NCBI RefSeq assembly: GCF_000237825.1
Contig: NZ_CM001377.1
Coordinates: 1,550,001 to 1,614,000 of the forward strand
Direction of reading: 5' to 3'
Length of the DNA: 64,000 nucleotides
DNA from: Thermanaerovibrio velox DSM 12556
GTDB lineage: Bacteria; Synergistota; Synergistia; Synergistales; Synergistaceae
Shown: one piece after another, positions 9,995 to 19,593 of the stretch
How positions within the stretch are numbered: position 1 is the stretch's first letter
Layout of the letters: every line of letters begins with the position of its first letter
Program-made: the position numbers and the translations under genes
The notes under the pieces: model-generated
What the model saw: only the letters and a program-made list of their open reading frames with translations
What the model was told of the DNA's origin: nothing
Databases searched by the model: none

Positions 9995-10938
9995 GGCCCT
10001 CCATAGCGGTGTGCGCCTACAGCCAGGTGGGGACCCGGTGCCTTGAGGCGCTGCTCGAATGCGGGGCCCACGTGGCGGCGCTCTTCACCCACCAGGACAA
10101 CCCCTCGGAGAACCTGTGGTTCCGAACCCCCGACAGGGTGGCCCAGGGGGCGGGGATACCTATCATAAGGCACAGCCTCAGGTCCCGGGAGGGCATCGAG
10201 GAGTTCCGGCGGTTAAGCCCCGACATGCTCCTGTCCTTCTACTACCGGGACATGATACCCGGGGAGCTCATTAAAGACCTCCCCTGGGGGGCGTTCAACC
10301 TCCACGGCTCCCTGCTGCCCCGCTACAGGGGAAGGGTGTCGGTCCACTGGGCGATCATCATGGGGGAGTCCAGGACCGGGGCCACCCTGCACGTGATGAC
10401 CCCACGCCCCGACGACGGCCCCATAGTGGACCAAGAGGAGATCCCCATCCACTTCCACGACACCTCGAAGGACGTGATGGAGCGCCTGGCGGAAGGGGCC
10501 TACAGGCTCGTAAAACGGGCCCTCCCGTCCCTGGAAAACCGGTCCTTCCAGGCGAAGGAACAGGACCACTCCAAGGCCACCTACTTCAGCGGCAGATCCC
10601 CCAAGGACGGGATAATACGCTGGCAGGAAGAGGACTCCCTGGGGGCCTATCACATGGTTCGAGCCCTCACGGACCCCTACCCCGGGGCCTTCTCCCTCAC
10701 CCCCGGCGGGGAGAAACTCATGATTTGGCGGGCCTACCCGGTCCCGGAGAAGGCTTCCCCCAAATGCCCCCCCGGGACGGTCACCGAAGACCCCGAGGGG
10801 TACCTGCTGATCCGCTGCGCCTTTGGGGCCCTGCGGGTCATCGAGGCGGAGCTGTCCGGACATCGGGGCCACCCGCTGGACACCCCGATGAGAACCCTGG
10901 TGGGGCTCCGGTTGCGGGATACGGCAAATAGTGATTAA
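9991..10938 (+). CDS. arnA: UDP-L-Ara4N formyltransferase (ArnA N-terminal half as a separate gene)
   Basis: A 315-residue 10-formyl-THF-dependent formyltransferase equal to the N-terminal domain of enterobacterial ArnA. It contains FNLHGSLLPRYRGRVSVHWA, holding the catalytic Asn and His, and MTPRPDDGPIVDQEEI with the catalytic Asp. A formyltransferase C-terminal domain follows from about residue 205. The gene stops at 10938, so the usual decarboxylase half is not fused but encoded by the next gene, 38 bases on. The ATG overlaps the arnC stop. Confidence 0.92.
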   Translation: MRPSIAVCAYSQVGTRCLEALLECGAHVAALFTHQDNPSENLWFRTPDRVAQGAGIPIIRHSLRSREGIEEFRRLSPDMLLSFYYRDMIPGELIKDLPWGAFNLHGSLLPRYRGRVSVHWAIIMGESRTGATLHVMTPRPDDGPIVDQEEIPIHFHDTSKDVMERLAEGAYRLVKRALPSLENRSFQAKEQDHSKATYFSGRSPKDGIIRWQEEDSLGAYHMVRALTDPYPGAFSLTPGGEKLMIWRAYPVPEKASPKCPPGTVTEDPEGYLLIRCAFGALRVIEAELSGHRGHPLDTPMRTLVGLRLRDTANSD

Positions 10939-10976
10939 AATAACTATATCTGATTCGGAAAGGATATGATGTCTTA

Positions 10977-11979
10977 GTGACTAACCTGTTGATCCTCGGC
11001 GCCAACGGCTTCATCGGCAGCCACCTGTGCGAGAAAGTGCTGGAGCACACCGACTGGGGGATACTGGCCCTGGACATAAGGCATGACAACCTGGAGCATC
11101 TGATGGGCAACCCCCGTTTCCGTTTTCAAGAGGCCCCCATGTCCAAGGCCTGGGATTGGATACAAGAGGGCATAAAGGACAGCTTTGCGGTGGTCCCCCT
11201 GGCAGGCATAGCAAGGCCCGCCATGTACATAGAGGATCCCCTCTTCACCTACGAGCTGGACTTCGAGGAGAACCTCAAGGTGGTAAGGGCCTGTGCGGAG
11301 GCAAAGCGGTGGGTCGTGTTCCCCTCCACCTCGGAGGTGTACGGCATGTCCCCGGACCCGGAGCTGAATGAGGACGAGAGCCCCCTGGTCCTGGGTCCCA
11401 TACGGAACGTGCGTTGGATATACAGCTGCAGCAAGCAGATGATGGACCGGGTGATCTGGGCGCTCGGGCAGTCCAAGGGGCTTCCGTTCACCCTGTTCAG
11501 GCCCTTCAACTGGATAGGCCCAAGGCAGGACGATCCTCGCACCCCCAACGGGCAACCGGCTGGTGCCCCAGCTCCTGGGCAACCTCATGCGCCGGGAACC
11601 CTTGAGGCTGGTGAACGGAGGCACCCAGCGCAGGAGCTTCACCGACATCGAGGAAGGGGTAATGGGGATAATGGCCATACTGAAGCAGCCGGAGGCCTCG
11701 GTGGGGGAGATATTCAACCTGGGCAACCCCAAGAACAACCACTCGGTGCGGGAGGTGGCGGAGGCCCTGCGGCAGGAGGTCTCAAGGGTCAAGGGCTACG
11801 AGGACGTCCTGGAGGTGCCGATAGTGGAGGTTTCCGGGGAGGAGCACTACGGCAAGGGCTACGAGGACGTCAAGGACCGCCTCCCCAGCATAGCCAAGGC
11901 GGTGAACAAACTCCACTGGGAGCCCAAGCTCTCCCTTAGGGACACCCTGAGGAAGACGGTGGACTACTACCTGAGGTGA
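10977..11979 (+). CDS. UDP-glucuronate decarboxylase (ArnA C-terminal half as a separate gene), frameshifted
   Basis: Short-chain dehydrogenase/epimerase of about 333 residues that oxidises and decarboxylates UDP-GlcA to UDP-4-keto-pentose, equal to the C-terminal domain of ArnA. It has the Rossmann motif LLILGANGFIGSHL, the Ser-Glu pair in VFPSTSEVYG, the YxxxK in RWIYSCSKQMMDR and FRPFNWIGPRQDD. The frame breaks at GGG (11550-11552). Removing one G gives TPNGNRLVPQLLGNLMRREP and continues to LVNGGTQRRSFTDIEEG and the stop at 11979. GTG 10977 is the best available start; its AAAGGA site is rather far upstream. Confidence 0.9.
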
Positions 11980-11986
11980 TGCGCCG

Positions 11987-12877
11987 ATGAAGGTACTGGC
12001 CCTAAAGGTGGACGTGGACACCCTCCGGGGTCACCGGGAGGGGGTTTTGAACCTCCTCAACCTGTTCGACAGGCTGTCCGTGAAGGCCAGCTTCTTCTTC
12101 AGCATGGGACCGGACAACTCCGGGAAGGCCATAGTGAGGATCTTCCGCAAGGGTTTCATATCCAAGATGCTGAGGACCAAGGCCCCTTCCACCTACGGCC
12201 TCAAAACCCTGTTCTACGGAACCCTCATAAAGGCCCCCATGATCGCCCAGTCGTTCCCGGGACTCCTCAAGGAGACGGTGGTAAGGGGGCATGACTTCGG
12301 CATCCACGCCTGGGACCACGTGAAGTGGCAGGACGGGCTAAACAAGATGCCGGTTACCACCATAGAGGCGGAGCTCAAGAGGGCCTTCGATCTCTTCTAC
12401 CAGTACACGGGCCGGCGCCCCAAGGCCTTCGCCGCCCCGGGGTGGCAGATCAACATCGATGCGATGATGGTGCTGGACTCCTTGGGACTGGACTACACCA
12501 GCAACACCCGGGGGCTTTTCCCCTACATACCCCGGTTCGGCAGGAAACTGTTCAGCACCGTGGAGATCCCCACCACCATGCCCACCATGGACGAGATAAT
12601 GGGGACCAACGGCCTTAGGGGCAGCGCCATGGCCCAGCACCTGCTGGGCTGTCTAAAGGAAGGGCTCAACGTGTTCACCCTGCACGCGGAGATGGAGGGG
12701 CTGTCCCAGATACATGTGTTCGAGGAGTTCTTGAGGGGTGCCTTGGATCAGGGGGTGCGGTGTGTTCCCCTGTCGTTCGTATCGAAGATGACCCGGGACG
12801 AGCTTCCCCGGTGCCAGGTGGCGGATGGTACAGTGGAGGGCCGAGCGGGGACCCTGGCGGTTCAGAAGACCGATTAA
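11987..12877 (+). CDS. arnD: Undecaprenyl-phosphate Ara4FN deformylase ArnD
   Basis: A 296-residue NodB-type polysaccharide deacetylase that deformylates undecaprenyl-P-Ara4FN so that Ara4N can be flipped. It resembles enterobacterial ArnD along its length: LKVDVDTLRGHREGV, ASFFFSMGPDNSGKAI, KMLRTKAPSTYGLKTL, FGIHAWDHVKWQ, FAAPGWQIN, TMPTMDEIMG and FTLHAEMEG. The metal-binding Asp and the HxxxH-type histidines (HAWDH) are present. It lies 7 bases after the decarboxylase gene in the arn operon. Confidence 0.93.
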   Translation: MKVLALKVDVDTLRGHREGVLNLLNLFDRLSVKASFFFSMGPDNSGKAIVRIFRKGFISKMLRTKAPSTYGLKTLFYGTLIKAPMIAQSFPGLLKETVVRGHDFGIHAWDHVKWQDGLNKMPVTTIEAELKRAFDLFYQYTGRRPKAFAAPGWQINIDAMMVLDSLGLDYTSNTRGLFPYIPRFGRKLFSTVEIPTTMPTMDEIMGTNGLRGSAMAQHLLGCLKEGLNVFTLHAEMEGLSQIHVFEEFLRGALDQGVRCVPLSFVSKMTRDELPRCQVADGTVEGRAGTLAVQKTD

Positions 12878-12983
12878 CCAGCTCCCCACTCCCAAGACCC
12901 GGCAGCGGCGAAGGGACCGGGATCAGGCTTAAAATCAAAAGGCTTGGGGCGCAAGGCCCCGGCCACACGGAGGTAAGCAGCTC

Positions 12984-14306
12984 ATGAGGATATCTGTTAT
13001 AGGCACCGGCTACGTGGGGCTGGTGACCGGAGCGTGCCTTGCGGGGTACGGCAACCACGTGACCTGCGTGGACGTGGATCAGGAGAAGATAGCATCCCTA
13101 AACCAGGACCGGGTTCCCTTCTTCGAGCCCGGGCTGGAGGAGATAATAAAGAGCAACCGCACCGCCGGCAGGCTTCACTTCACCACCAGCCTTGAGGAGG
13201 GCATAAAGGGCTCCAAGGTTTGCTTCATAACCGTGGGGACCCCGTCGGACGTGGACGGCAGCGCGGACCTGCAGTACGTCCTTCAGGTGGCAAGGGAGAT
13301 AGGCAGGCACATGGAGGATCCCATGGTGGTGGTCACCAAGTCCACCGTTCCGGTGGGGACCGCCGACAAGGTGAGGTCCGCGGTGGCGGAGGAGCTGAAG
13401 GCCCGGGGGGGGCAGATAAATTTCTTCGTGGCCTCCAACCCGGAGTTCCTGCGCGAAGGAGCGGCGGTATCGGACTTCATGAACCCCGACAGGGTGGTCA
13501 TAGGCACCGATTCGAAAGAGGCGGAGGAGATCCTAAAGGAGTTGTACTCCTTCCTTCCCCCCGAGAAGGTGCTCTGCATGGACATAAGGTCCTCGGAGAT
13601 GACCAAGTACGCCGCCAACGCCCTGCTGGCCACCAAGATATCCTTCATGAACGAGATGGCCCGCATATGCGAGCTCGTGGGGGCGGACGTGGAGCGGGTT
13701 CGTCTCGGCATAGGCTCCGACTCCCGCATAGGCTACGCCTTCATATCCCCCGGCTGCGGCTACGGGGGATCCTGCTTCCCCAAGGACGTGAGGGCCTTAA
13801 GACACACCGCGTTGAGGCACGGATACTCCCCCAGGATACTACAGGCGGTGGAGGACGTTAACGAGGCCCAGAAGCACCTGATCTTCCAAAAGGTGCTTCG
13901 CCACTTCGGGCAGGACATATCGGGGCTCACCTTCGCCATCTGGGGACTGTCCTTCAAACCCAACACGTCGGACATGAGGGAGGCTTCCTCGCTGGTGCTC
14001 ATACAGGACCTGCTCGGCGCCGGGGCCTCCGTAAGGGTCCACGACCCCAAGGCCATGGAGGAGGCCAAGCACATCCTGGCGGGCCGAAACGGGGTCACCT
14101 TCGTGGAGGATCAGTACGAGGCCCTCAAAGGGACATCCGCGTTGGCCCTGGTCACCGAATGGGACATGTACAAGCAGCCGGACTTCCAGCGAATCAAGGA
14201 GGAGATGCTGAGCCCCGTCATCTTCGACGGCCGCAACCAGTACTCCCCTAACGAGATGAGGCGTCTGGGCTTCACTTACTACGGTATAGGACGCCCCAAC
14301 GCTTGA
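12984..14306 (+). CDS. ugd: UDP-glucose 6-dehydrogenase
   Basis: A 440-residue NAD-dependent enzyme that makes UDP-glucuronate, the entry substrate of the Ara4N pathway. The N-terminal motif is MRISVIGTGYVGLVTGACLA. The catalytic cysteine lies in ISPGCGYGGSCFPKDVRAL, and the substrate-binding segment is FVASNPEFLREGAAVSDFMNPDR. ATG 12984 follows ACGGAGGTAAGC. It is the last gene of the arn cluster, 106 bases after arnD. Confidence 0.95.
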   Translation: MRISVIGTGYVGLVTGACLAGYGNHVTCVDVDQEKIASLNQDRVPFFEPGLEEIIKSNRTAGRLHFTTSLEEGIKGSKVCFITVGTPSDVDGSADLQYVLQVAREIGRHMEDPMVVVTKSTVPVGTADKVRSAVAEELKARGGQINFFVASNPEFLREGAAVSDFMNPDRVVIGTDSKEAEEILKELYSFLPPEKVLCMDIRSSEMTKYAANALLATKISFMNEMARICELVGADVERVRLGIGSDSRIGYAFISPGCGYGGSCFPKDVRALRHTALRHGYSPRILQAVEDVNEAQKHLIFQKVLRHFGQDISGLTFAIWGLSFKPNTSDMREASSLVLIQDLLGAGASVRVHDPKAMEEAKHILAGRNGVTFVEDQYEALKGTSALALVTEWDMYKQPDFQRIKEEMLSPVIFDGRNQYSPNEMRRLGFTYYGIGRPNA

Positions 14307-14350
14307 AACCCTTGACCAAAGGGGTCCTATGGGTTTAAATCTTCTACGAA

Positions 14351-14443
14351 GCATCGGGGGAGCCAAAGGGCTGAGAGGGGGGCTGAAGGGTCCCCGACCC
14401 CTAGAACCTGACCCGGGTAATGCCGGCGAAGGGAAGGTGCCGA
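14351..14443 (+). ncRNA. TPP riboswitch (THI element)
   Basis: The conserved thi-box blocks are present in order: GGGGGAGCC, GGGCTGAGAGG, an internal variable stem, CCCCTAGAACCTGACCCGGG, TAATGCCGGCGAAGGGAA and a closing strand. A strong intrinsic terminator follows at 14470-14498 and the next gene is a thiamine transporter, so transcriptional attenuation by thiamine pyrophosphate is the likely mode. Confidence 0.95.
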
Positions 14444-14469
14444 ACCCTTGAAAACCCCAAGGAGCTGAC

Positions 14470-14498
14470 GCCGTCCCCGATGCGGGGACGGCTTTTTT
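14470..14498 (+). terminator. Intrinsic terminator of the TPP riboswitch
   Basis: GCCGTCCCC and GGGGACGGC form a 9-bp stem with a 5-base loop followed directly by six Ts. It lies between the aptamer and thiT and fits the expression platform of an attenuating riboswitch. Confidence 0.9.
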
Positions 14499-14557
14499 CC
14501 GTCCCCGGGGCAGTACCGGTTCTGGTATGAGCTTGAAAGGACAGGAGGAGATGTGCT

Positions 14558-15067
14558 TTGGAAAGCCGTGCTGTTAAGGTCATCACGGAGGGGGCGTTGG
14601 CGGCGGGGATGTCGGTGGCCCTGTCGTTCCTCAAGGTGTTCCAGATGCCCCAGGGGGGCTCCATAACCCTTGAGATGGTGCCCATACTGGCCTTCGCGGC
14701 CCTGAGGGGGGTGAGGGCCGGAGCCCTATGCGGCGCCGCTTCGGGGCTGCTCCAGATGATGCTGCAGGGATACGTGGTGAACCCCTTGCAAGCGGTGCTG
14801 GACTATCCCCTGGCCTTCGGGATCCTAGGAGCCGCGGGGCTCAAGGACCGGGGCTTGGGGCTTATCCTCTCCATGGCCCTGGCGGGGCTCCTGAGGCTCG
14901 GGTGCCACGTGCTGTCCGGGGTGCTGTTCTTCGCCTCCTTCGCGCCCAAGGGGGCCAACGTGTGGGCCTATTCGCTCACCTACAACGCCACCTTCCTGGT
15001 GCCATCCCTTGCCATATCCATGGCCCTGGCAATACCGCTCGCGAGAAGGCTGAAGAACAGGGTTTAG
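14558..15067 (+). CDS. thiT: ThiT, thiamine-specific ECF transporter S component
   Basis: A 169-residue membrane protein with about six hydrophobic segments, the substrate-binding subunit of an energy-coupling-factor thiamine importer. Family-like stretches include ALSFLKVFQMPQGGSITLEM, QAVLDYPLAFGILGAAGL and HVLSGVLFFASFAPKG followed by NVWAYSLTYNATFL. The start is TTG 14558, seven bases after AGGAGG. The ECF ATPases and T subunit are not in the window and are presumably shared. The upstream TPP riboswitch confirms the substrate. Confidence 0.9.
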   Translation: MESRAVKVITEGALAAGMSVALSFLKVFQMPQGGSITLEMVPILAFAALRGVRAGALCGAASGLLQMMLQGYVVNPLQAVLDYPLAFGILGAAGLKDRGLGLILSMALAGLLRLGCHVLSGVLFFASFAPKGANVWAYSLTYNATFLVPSLAISMALAIPLARRLKNRV

Positions 15068-15121
15068 GGGATCAAAACGAGGACCCGGTTCATACGGGAG
15101 GGCCTACAGTTCCACGCCACG

Positions 15122-15153
15122 AAAGAGGGGCGCCCGCAGGGGCGCCCCTCTTT
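15122..15153. terminator. Bidirectional terminator between thiT and pssA
   Basis: AAAGAGGGGCGCCC and GGGCGCCCCTCTTT form a 14-bp stem with a 4-base loop. Both flanks carry A/T runs, so it can end both the thiT transcript and the convergent gyrA-psd-pssA transcript. Confidence 0.85.
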
Positions 15154-15167
15154 GACGTATCTCGCAA

Positions 15168-15890
15168 TCAAATCTCGTTCTTCGCCGTCCTGGAACCGGT
15201 GAGCCAAGCCCCCCAGTCGAACCGCAAGAGCCCGCTCAGCACGTACGTAAGGCACATTCCCAAGGGGGCCTTCTCCCTCAGAACCAACGCCATGCCCCCC
15301 AGGAGGCCCAGCAGCAAAAGGGCCCTCACCCTGTTGAGGTTCCCCCGGTGGACCTTCTTGAGGTTGCCGTAGGGTACGCTGGATATCATGAGCCCCCCAA
15401 GGGCCGCCATGGCCAAGGAGGCAGACCACCAGGGCAGGTTCACTCCCCCCATTATGAAGGACACCAACGTAAGCCCCGCGGCGGGGATCGGAAGCCCCTG
15501 AAAGGGCCCCACCACGTGGGTCACGTTAAACCTGGCGAGCCTCAAAACCCCGCAGAGGGTGAAGAAGGCGCCGCTAAGCACCCCCAAGAGCCCCCCCTCA
15601 AGACCAACGTAGGCCCCGTAGGCCATGAAGGCCGGGACCGCTCCAAAGCTTATGGCGTCCGCCAGGCTGTCCAGCTCAACCCCGAAGTCGCTGCTGCCCC
15701 CAAGCATGCGGGCAACCCGCCCGTCCATGTAGTCGAACACCACCGCAGCGCACACCAGCCAGGCGGCAGGCAGGAACCTGTCGTAGTAGGTGAGCGCCAA
15801 GGCCATGAAGCCGCAGAGCACGCTGCCGCTGGTTATCATGTTCGGCACTATCTTGCGGAACGGAAGGTCCTTCCTCAACCTGCGTTTCAT
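15168..15890 (-). CDS. pssA: CDP-diacylglycerol-serine O-phosphatidyltransferase
   Basis: Membrane CDP-alcohol phosphatidyltransferase of 240 residues that makes phosphatidylserine. The core motif DYMDGRVARMLGGSSDFGVELDSLAD matches the DGx2ARx8Gx3Dx3D signature. About seven hydrophobic segments are visible. ATG 15890 overlaps the psd stop (ATGA) and has GGTGAGAAG upstream; the longer open frame reading into psd has no ribosome site. Encoded directly downstream of psd, which uses its product. Confidence 0.93.
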   Translation of the reverse strand: MKRRLRKDLPFRKIVPNMITSGSVLCGFMALALTYYDRFLPAAWLVCAAVVFDYMDGRVARMLGGSSDFGVELDSLADAISFGAVPAFMAYGAYVGLEGGLLGVLSGAFFTLCGVLRLARFNVTHVVGPFQGLPIPAAGLTLVSFIMGGVNLPWWSASLAMAALGGLMISSVPYGNLKKVHRGNLNRVRALLLLGLLGGMALVLREKAPLGMCLTYVLSGLLRFDWGAWLTGSRTAKNEI

Positions 15891-16504
15891 CTTCTCACCA
15901 CTCCCACCGGGGTCTCTCCGGCCTTCACCCTCTGCCCCAGCTTCACCAAAGGCTCCACCGAGGGCGGCAGGTAAAGGTCCACCTTGCTCCCCAACTTTAT
16001 CATACCATAACGATCCCCCCGGGAGAAACGAGAGCCAACGGGTGCCCATGCCACTATGCGCCTTGCCAGCAGACCCGCTATCTGCACCAGCATGGCATCC
16101 CCGTGGGGGGTCCTCACCCCCACGTAAAGCCTCTCGTTGTTCTCAGAGGCCTTGGGCTCGAAGGCCAGCCACTTCCGCCCCGGCACGTAGCGAAGGTGGA
16201 ACACCTCCCCCTCAAAGGGCATCCGGTTCACGTGGACGTCCAGGGGGCTCATGAATATGCCCACCTTGGTGGAAGGCCCCACCACGGGGTCGTTAACCTG
16301 TTCCAGCTCCACCACCTTCCCGTCCGCGGGGCTCACCCAGAGGGCGGGGTCCTCCGGGGGACGCCTTTCCGGGTCCCGGTAGAACCAGAGCAGGAACAAC
16401 AGCGGAAGGGCCAGGGCGAAGGACAGGGGCCTGGATATCAGCCAGGCGCCGGCCATCATGAAGACCACCGCTCCCACCGAGGGAAGACCGTGCCGGTTTA
16501 TCAT
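15887..16504 (-). CDS. psd: Phosphatidylserine decarboxylase proenzyme
   Basis: A 205-residue short-form (PssD-II type) decarboxylase that makes phosphatidylethanolamine. Two N-terminal hydrophobic segments are followed by WVSPADGKVV, VGIFMSPLDVHVNRMPFEG, and the self-cleavage motif LGSKVDLYLP near the C-terminus, where the Gly-Ser bond yields the pyruvoyl group. ATG 16504 overlaps the gyrA stop (TGATG) and is 7 bases from AGGAGG; GTG 16507 is the alternative. Forms an overlapping gyrA-psd-pssA operon. Confidence 0.93.
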   Translation of the reverse strand: MINRHGLPSVGAVVFMMAGAWLISRPLSFALALPLLFLLWFYRDPERRPPEDPALWVSPADGKVVELEQVNDPVVGPSTKVGIFMSPLDVHVNRMPFEGEVFHLRYVPGRKWLAFEPKASENNERLYVGVRTPHGDAMLVQIAGLLARRIVAWAPVGSRFSRGDRYGMIKLGSKVDLYLPPSVEPLVKLGQRVKAGETPVGVVRR

Positions 16505-18954
16505 CACCCTTCCTCCTCCACAGAACAGCGGATGACGGTGACGTCCGCCACGGAGTCCCCCTCGTCCAGGCGCACCACCGTGGAACCGGTGGCCATCCTG
16601 CTCAAGGTGGATATCTCCCGGGCGGCCATGCGGATCACCCTTCCCCGGGAGGTTACCACCATGAGCTCGTCATCCTCCGCCACACCCCAGGCACCAACCA
16701 GGTCCCCGGTCTTATCGTTGAGCCTCATGGCCCTGACCCCCATGCCTCCCCGGTGATGGGTGGTGAACTCCTCGTAGGGGGTCCTCTTGCCGAGCCCCAG
16801 CTGGCTTATGAAGAGCACCTGGCGGCCCGGGATTATCACGTCGCAGCCCACCACCGCGTCCCCTTCCTCAAGCTTTATGGCCTTGACGCCCTTCGCAGCC
16901 CTACCCTGGGGACGGAACTCCTCCTCGCTGACCCTCAAGGTCTGCCCCTTGGCGGTGGTAAGCAGCAGCTCGTCGTCGCCGCCGGTGAACCGTACCCTGG
17001 CTATGGTGTCCCCGTCCTCGAGCCCAAGTATCCGGCGCCCCGCCCTCGTTATACCCTCCAGCTCCGCGACGGGAAGCCGCTTGGCAAGCCCCATGCGAGT
17101 CAAGAGGAACACGAACTTAGCTCTCTCCATCACGCTGTCCCGGAAGGTCACGACCGACTCACCCTCGTCAAGGGAGATGAAGCTTCCCACGTGCTTGCCC
17201 CGGCCGCTCTTGGGCTCCGGCAGGGCAAGACACTTGAGGGCGAAGACCCTGCCACGGTCGGTAAAGAGGTACAACGTGCGGTGGGTAGTGGTGACCGCCA
17301 CCAGGGAAACCTCATCGTCCCCCTTGGTGGAAGCTCCCTTCACCCCCTTGCCTCCCCTGGACTGACAGCGGTAGTCCTGCAGTGGCATCCTTCGAATGAA
17401 GCCGTCCCTGGTCATGGCCACCACGATCTCGGTCTCGGGGATCAGGTCCTCGGCGGACACGTCGTCCACCGAGTCCTCTATCACGGTGCGCCGCTCATCC
17501 CCGTAGGCTGCCTTGACCTCCAGAAGCTCCTTCCGAACCACCCCGTCCAGCTCCGAGGAGTCCTCCAGTATCCTGCGGTACCAGGCGATCTGGCCCCTGA
17601 GCTCATCGAGCTCCTCCTGAAGCTTGTGGATCTCCAGGCTGGTGAGCCGCTGAAGCCTCATGTCCAGGATGGCCTGGGCCTGGGCCTCCGAGAAGGAGAG
17701 CTCCTCCACCAACCTCCCCTTGGCCACCGCGGGGTCCGAGGAAGACCTTATGAGGGCTATCACCCGGTCTATGATCCCCAGGGCCTTGACCAGCCCCTCC
17801 AATATGTGGGCCCGCTCCTCCGCCTTCCTAAGCCTGTACTCCGTGCGCCGCCGGACCACCGTCCTGCGGTGGTCTATGAATATCTGGAGGAGCCCCTTGA
17901 GGTCCAGCTCCACGGGACGTCCGTCCACGAGCGCCAAGTTGATCACCCCGAAGGTGGTCTGCAGCTGGGTCCTGGAGTAAAGCTGCCGCAAGACCAGATG
18001 GGGATCGCTGTCCCTGTGGAGCTCCAGCACCAACCTTATGCCCTCCCGGTTGGACTCGTCCCTCACGTCGGTTATGCCGTCCAGCTGTCCCTTCTGAACC
18101 CCGTCCACTATGGTCTCGATGAGGGTAGACTTGTTGACCATGTATGGGATCTGGGTTATCACGATGGCCTTCTTGCCCCGCTTGGCGTCCTCTATCTCGG
18201 CGCATCCTCTAACCGTTATCTTCCCCCGGCCGGTTGCATAGGCGTCCACGATGCCGTCCCTTCCCAGGATGACACCGCCGGTGGGGAAGTCCGGGCCGGG
18301 CATCAGGGACATGAGCTCCCCTATCTCCACCTCCGGGTTGTCAAGCATGGCGCAGCATGCGTCAACCACCTCCCGGAGGTTGTGGGGAGGCATGTTGGTG
18401 GCCATGCCCACCGCGATGCCGGTGCTGCCGTTCACCAGAAGGTTAGGTATGCGGCTGGGGAGCACCGCCGGCTCCTCCAGGGACTCATCGAAGTTCGGGA
18501 GCCAATCAACCGTGTCCTCGTCTATGTCCGCCAGCATCTCCTCCCCCAGGGCGTGGAGGCGGGCCTCGGTGTACCTCATGGCCGCCGGGGGATCCCCGTC
18601 TATGGAACCAAAGTTCCCCTGCCCGTCCACCAGCGGATATCTCATGCTGAAGTCCTGGCTCATCCTAACCATGGTCTCGTATATGGCGGCGTCGCCGTGG
18701 GGGTGATACTTACCCATGGTCTCCCCCACCACCCTGGCGGACTTCTTGAAGGGCTGGTTGTGCCTCAGCCCCAGCTCCCTCATGGCGTACAGAATCCGCC
18801 GCTGCACCGGCTTAAGACCGTCCCTGGCGTCCGGCAGGGCCCTGCCGACTATGACGCTCATGGCGTAGTCTATGTAGCTGTGCTTTATCTCCTCCTCCAG
18901 AGAAAGGGGGATCACCTTCTGGAAGAGGTCGGAACCTTCCTTGCCCTTTTCCAT
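16504..18954 (-). CDS. gyrA: DNA gyrase subunit A
   Basis: An 816-residue type II topoisomerase subunit. The catalytic tyrosine is Y128 in [10 protein letters not shown]. The GyrA box is present as QSRGGKG, which supports GyrA over ParC, and six beta-pinwheel blades can be followed in the C-terminal half. In the quinolone-resistance region [10 protein letters not shown], the residues equivalent to E. coli Ser83 and Asp87 are Ala89 and Glu93. ATG 18954 has GGAGGCAAG upstream. gyrB is not in the window. Confidence 0.96.
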   Translation of the reverse strand: MEKGKEGSDLFQKVIPLSLEEEIKHSYIDYAMSVIVGRALPDARDGLKPVQRRILYAMRELGLRHNQPFKKSARVVGETMGKYHPHGDAAIYETMVRMSQDFSMRYPLVDGQGNFGSIDGDPPAAMRYTEARLHALGEEMLADIDEDTVDWLPNFDESLEEPAVLPSRIPNLLVNGSTGIAVGMATNMPPHNLREVVDACCAMLDNPEVEIGELMSLMPGPDFPTGGVILGRDGIVDAYATGRGKITVRGCAEIEDAKRGKKAIVITQIPYMVNKSTLIETIVDGVQKGQLDGITDVRDESNREGIRLVLELHRDSDPHLVLRQLYSRTQLQTTFGVINLALVDGRPVELDLKGLLQIFIDHRRTVVRRRTEYRLRKAEERAHILEGLVKALGIIDRVIALIRSSSDPAVAKGRLVEELSFSEAQAQAILDMRLQRLTSLEIHKLQEELDELRGQIAWYRRILEDSSELDGVVRKELLEVKAAYGDERRTVIEDSVDDVSAEDLIPETEIVVAMTRDGFIRRMPLQDYRCQSRGGKGVKGASTKGDDEVSLVAVTTTHRTLYLFTDRGRVFALKCLALPEPKSGRGKHVGSFISLDEGESVVTFRDSVMERAKFVFLLTRMGLAKRLPVAELEGITRAGRRILGLEDGDTIARVRFTGGDDELLLTTAKGQTLRVSEEEFRPQGRAAKGVKAIKLEEGDAVVGCDVIIPGRQVLFISQLGLGKRTPYEEFTTHHRGGMGVRAMRLNDKTGDLVGAWGVAEDDELMVVTSRGRVIRMAAREISTLSRMATGSTVVRLDEGDSVADVTVIRCSVEEEG

Positions 18955-19062
18955 GACTTGCCTCCGAACAAAAAGAAATGGAACACCCACCCGGTGGATC
19001 ACCGAGGGGTGAACCTAGATTTTACCATCTAATGGATGTCCTTAGATTAAAGGCTAAAGCCC

Positions 19063-19578
19063 TTACCAGCGGTTCCTGTGAACCACCCCGTCGTCTATGC
19101 CCCTGTGGGGCTCTTTGCTCTCCCCCGGCCAGCCTATGGCGGCTATGCCCATTATCGCCACGTGATCGGGGACCGAGAGGATGGCCCTCATGGCGACCTC
19201 CCTCTCCGGGGAGTGCTTCACCCCGAGCCACACGGAGCCAAGCCCCAGGGAAGTGGCGGCGATCAGGATGTTCTCCATGGCGGCGGAGCAGTCCTCCTCC
19301 CAGTACCGGGCGGCGTAATCGCTCTTGGTGGGGTCTGCGCACACCACTATGGCAAGCGGGGCCTCGAACAGCATCTTGCCGTACGGGTGGGCCTCCCCCA
19401 TGCGGTCCAGCAGTCCCCGATCGGTCACCACCACGAAGTGCCAGGGCCTCGAGTTGGCCGCGCTGGGGGCGGCGCAGGCACACTCAAGAAGGAGCTTTAT
19501 CTCCTCCTCCCCCACCTCCTGGTCGGTGAAACGCCTTATGCTGCGCCTTGAAAGTATCGCCTGTATGGCCTGGTTCAT
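19063..19578 (-). CDS. Nitroreductase-family flavoprotein
   Basis: A 171-residue FMN-dependent oxidoreductase. It starts MNQAIQAILSRRSIRRFTDQEV, with the Arg-Ser-Ile-Arg FMN phosphate motif, then APSAANSRPWHFVVVTD, and ends with LGLGSVWLGVKHSPEREVAMR and IGWPGES. The typical partner reductant is NAD(P)H; the physiological substrate cannot be told. It lies 15 bases downstream of an Lrp-type regulator on the same strand, so the two probably share a transcript. Confidence 0.88.
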   Translation of the reverse strand: MNQAIQAILSRRSIRRFTDQEVGEEEIKLLLECACAAPSAANSRPWHFVVVTDRGLLDRMGEAHPYGKMLFEAPLAIVVCADPTKSDYAARYWEEDCSAAMENILIAATSLGLGSVWLGVKHSPEREVAMRAILSVPDHVAIMGIAAIGWPGESKEPHRGIDDGVVHRNRW

Positions 19579-19593
19579 AGTAGATCCTCCTCC

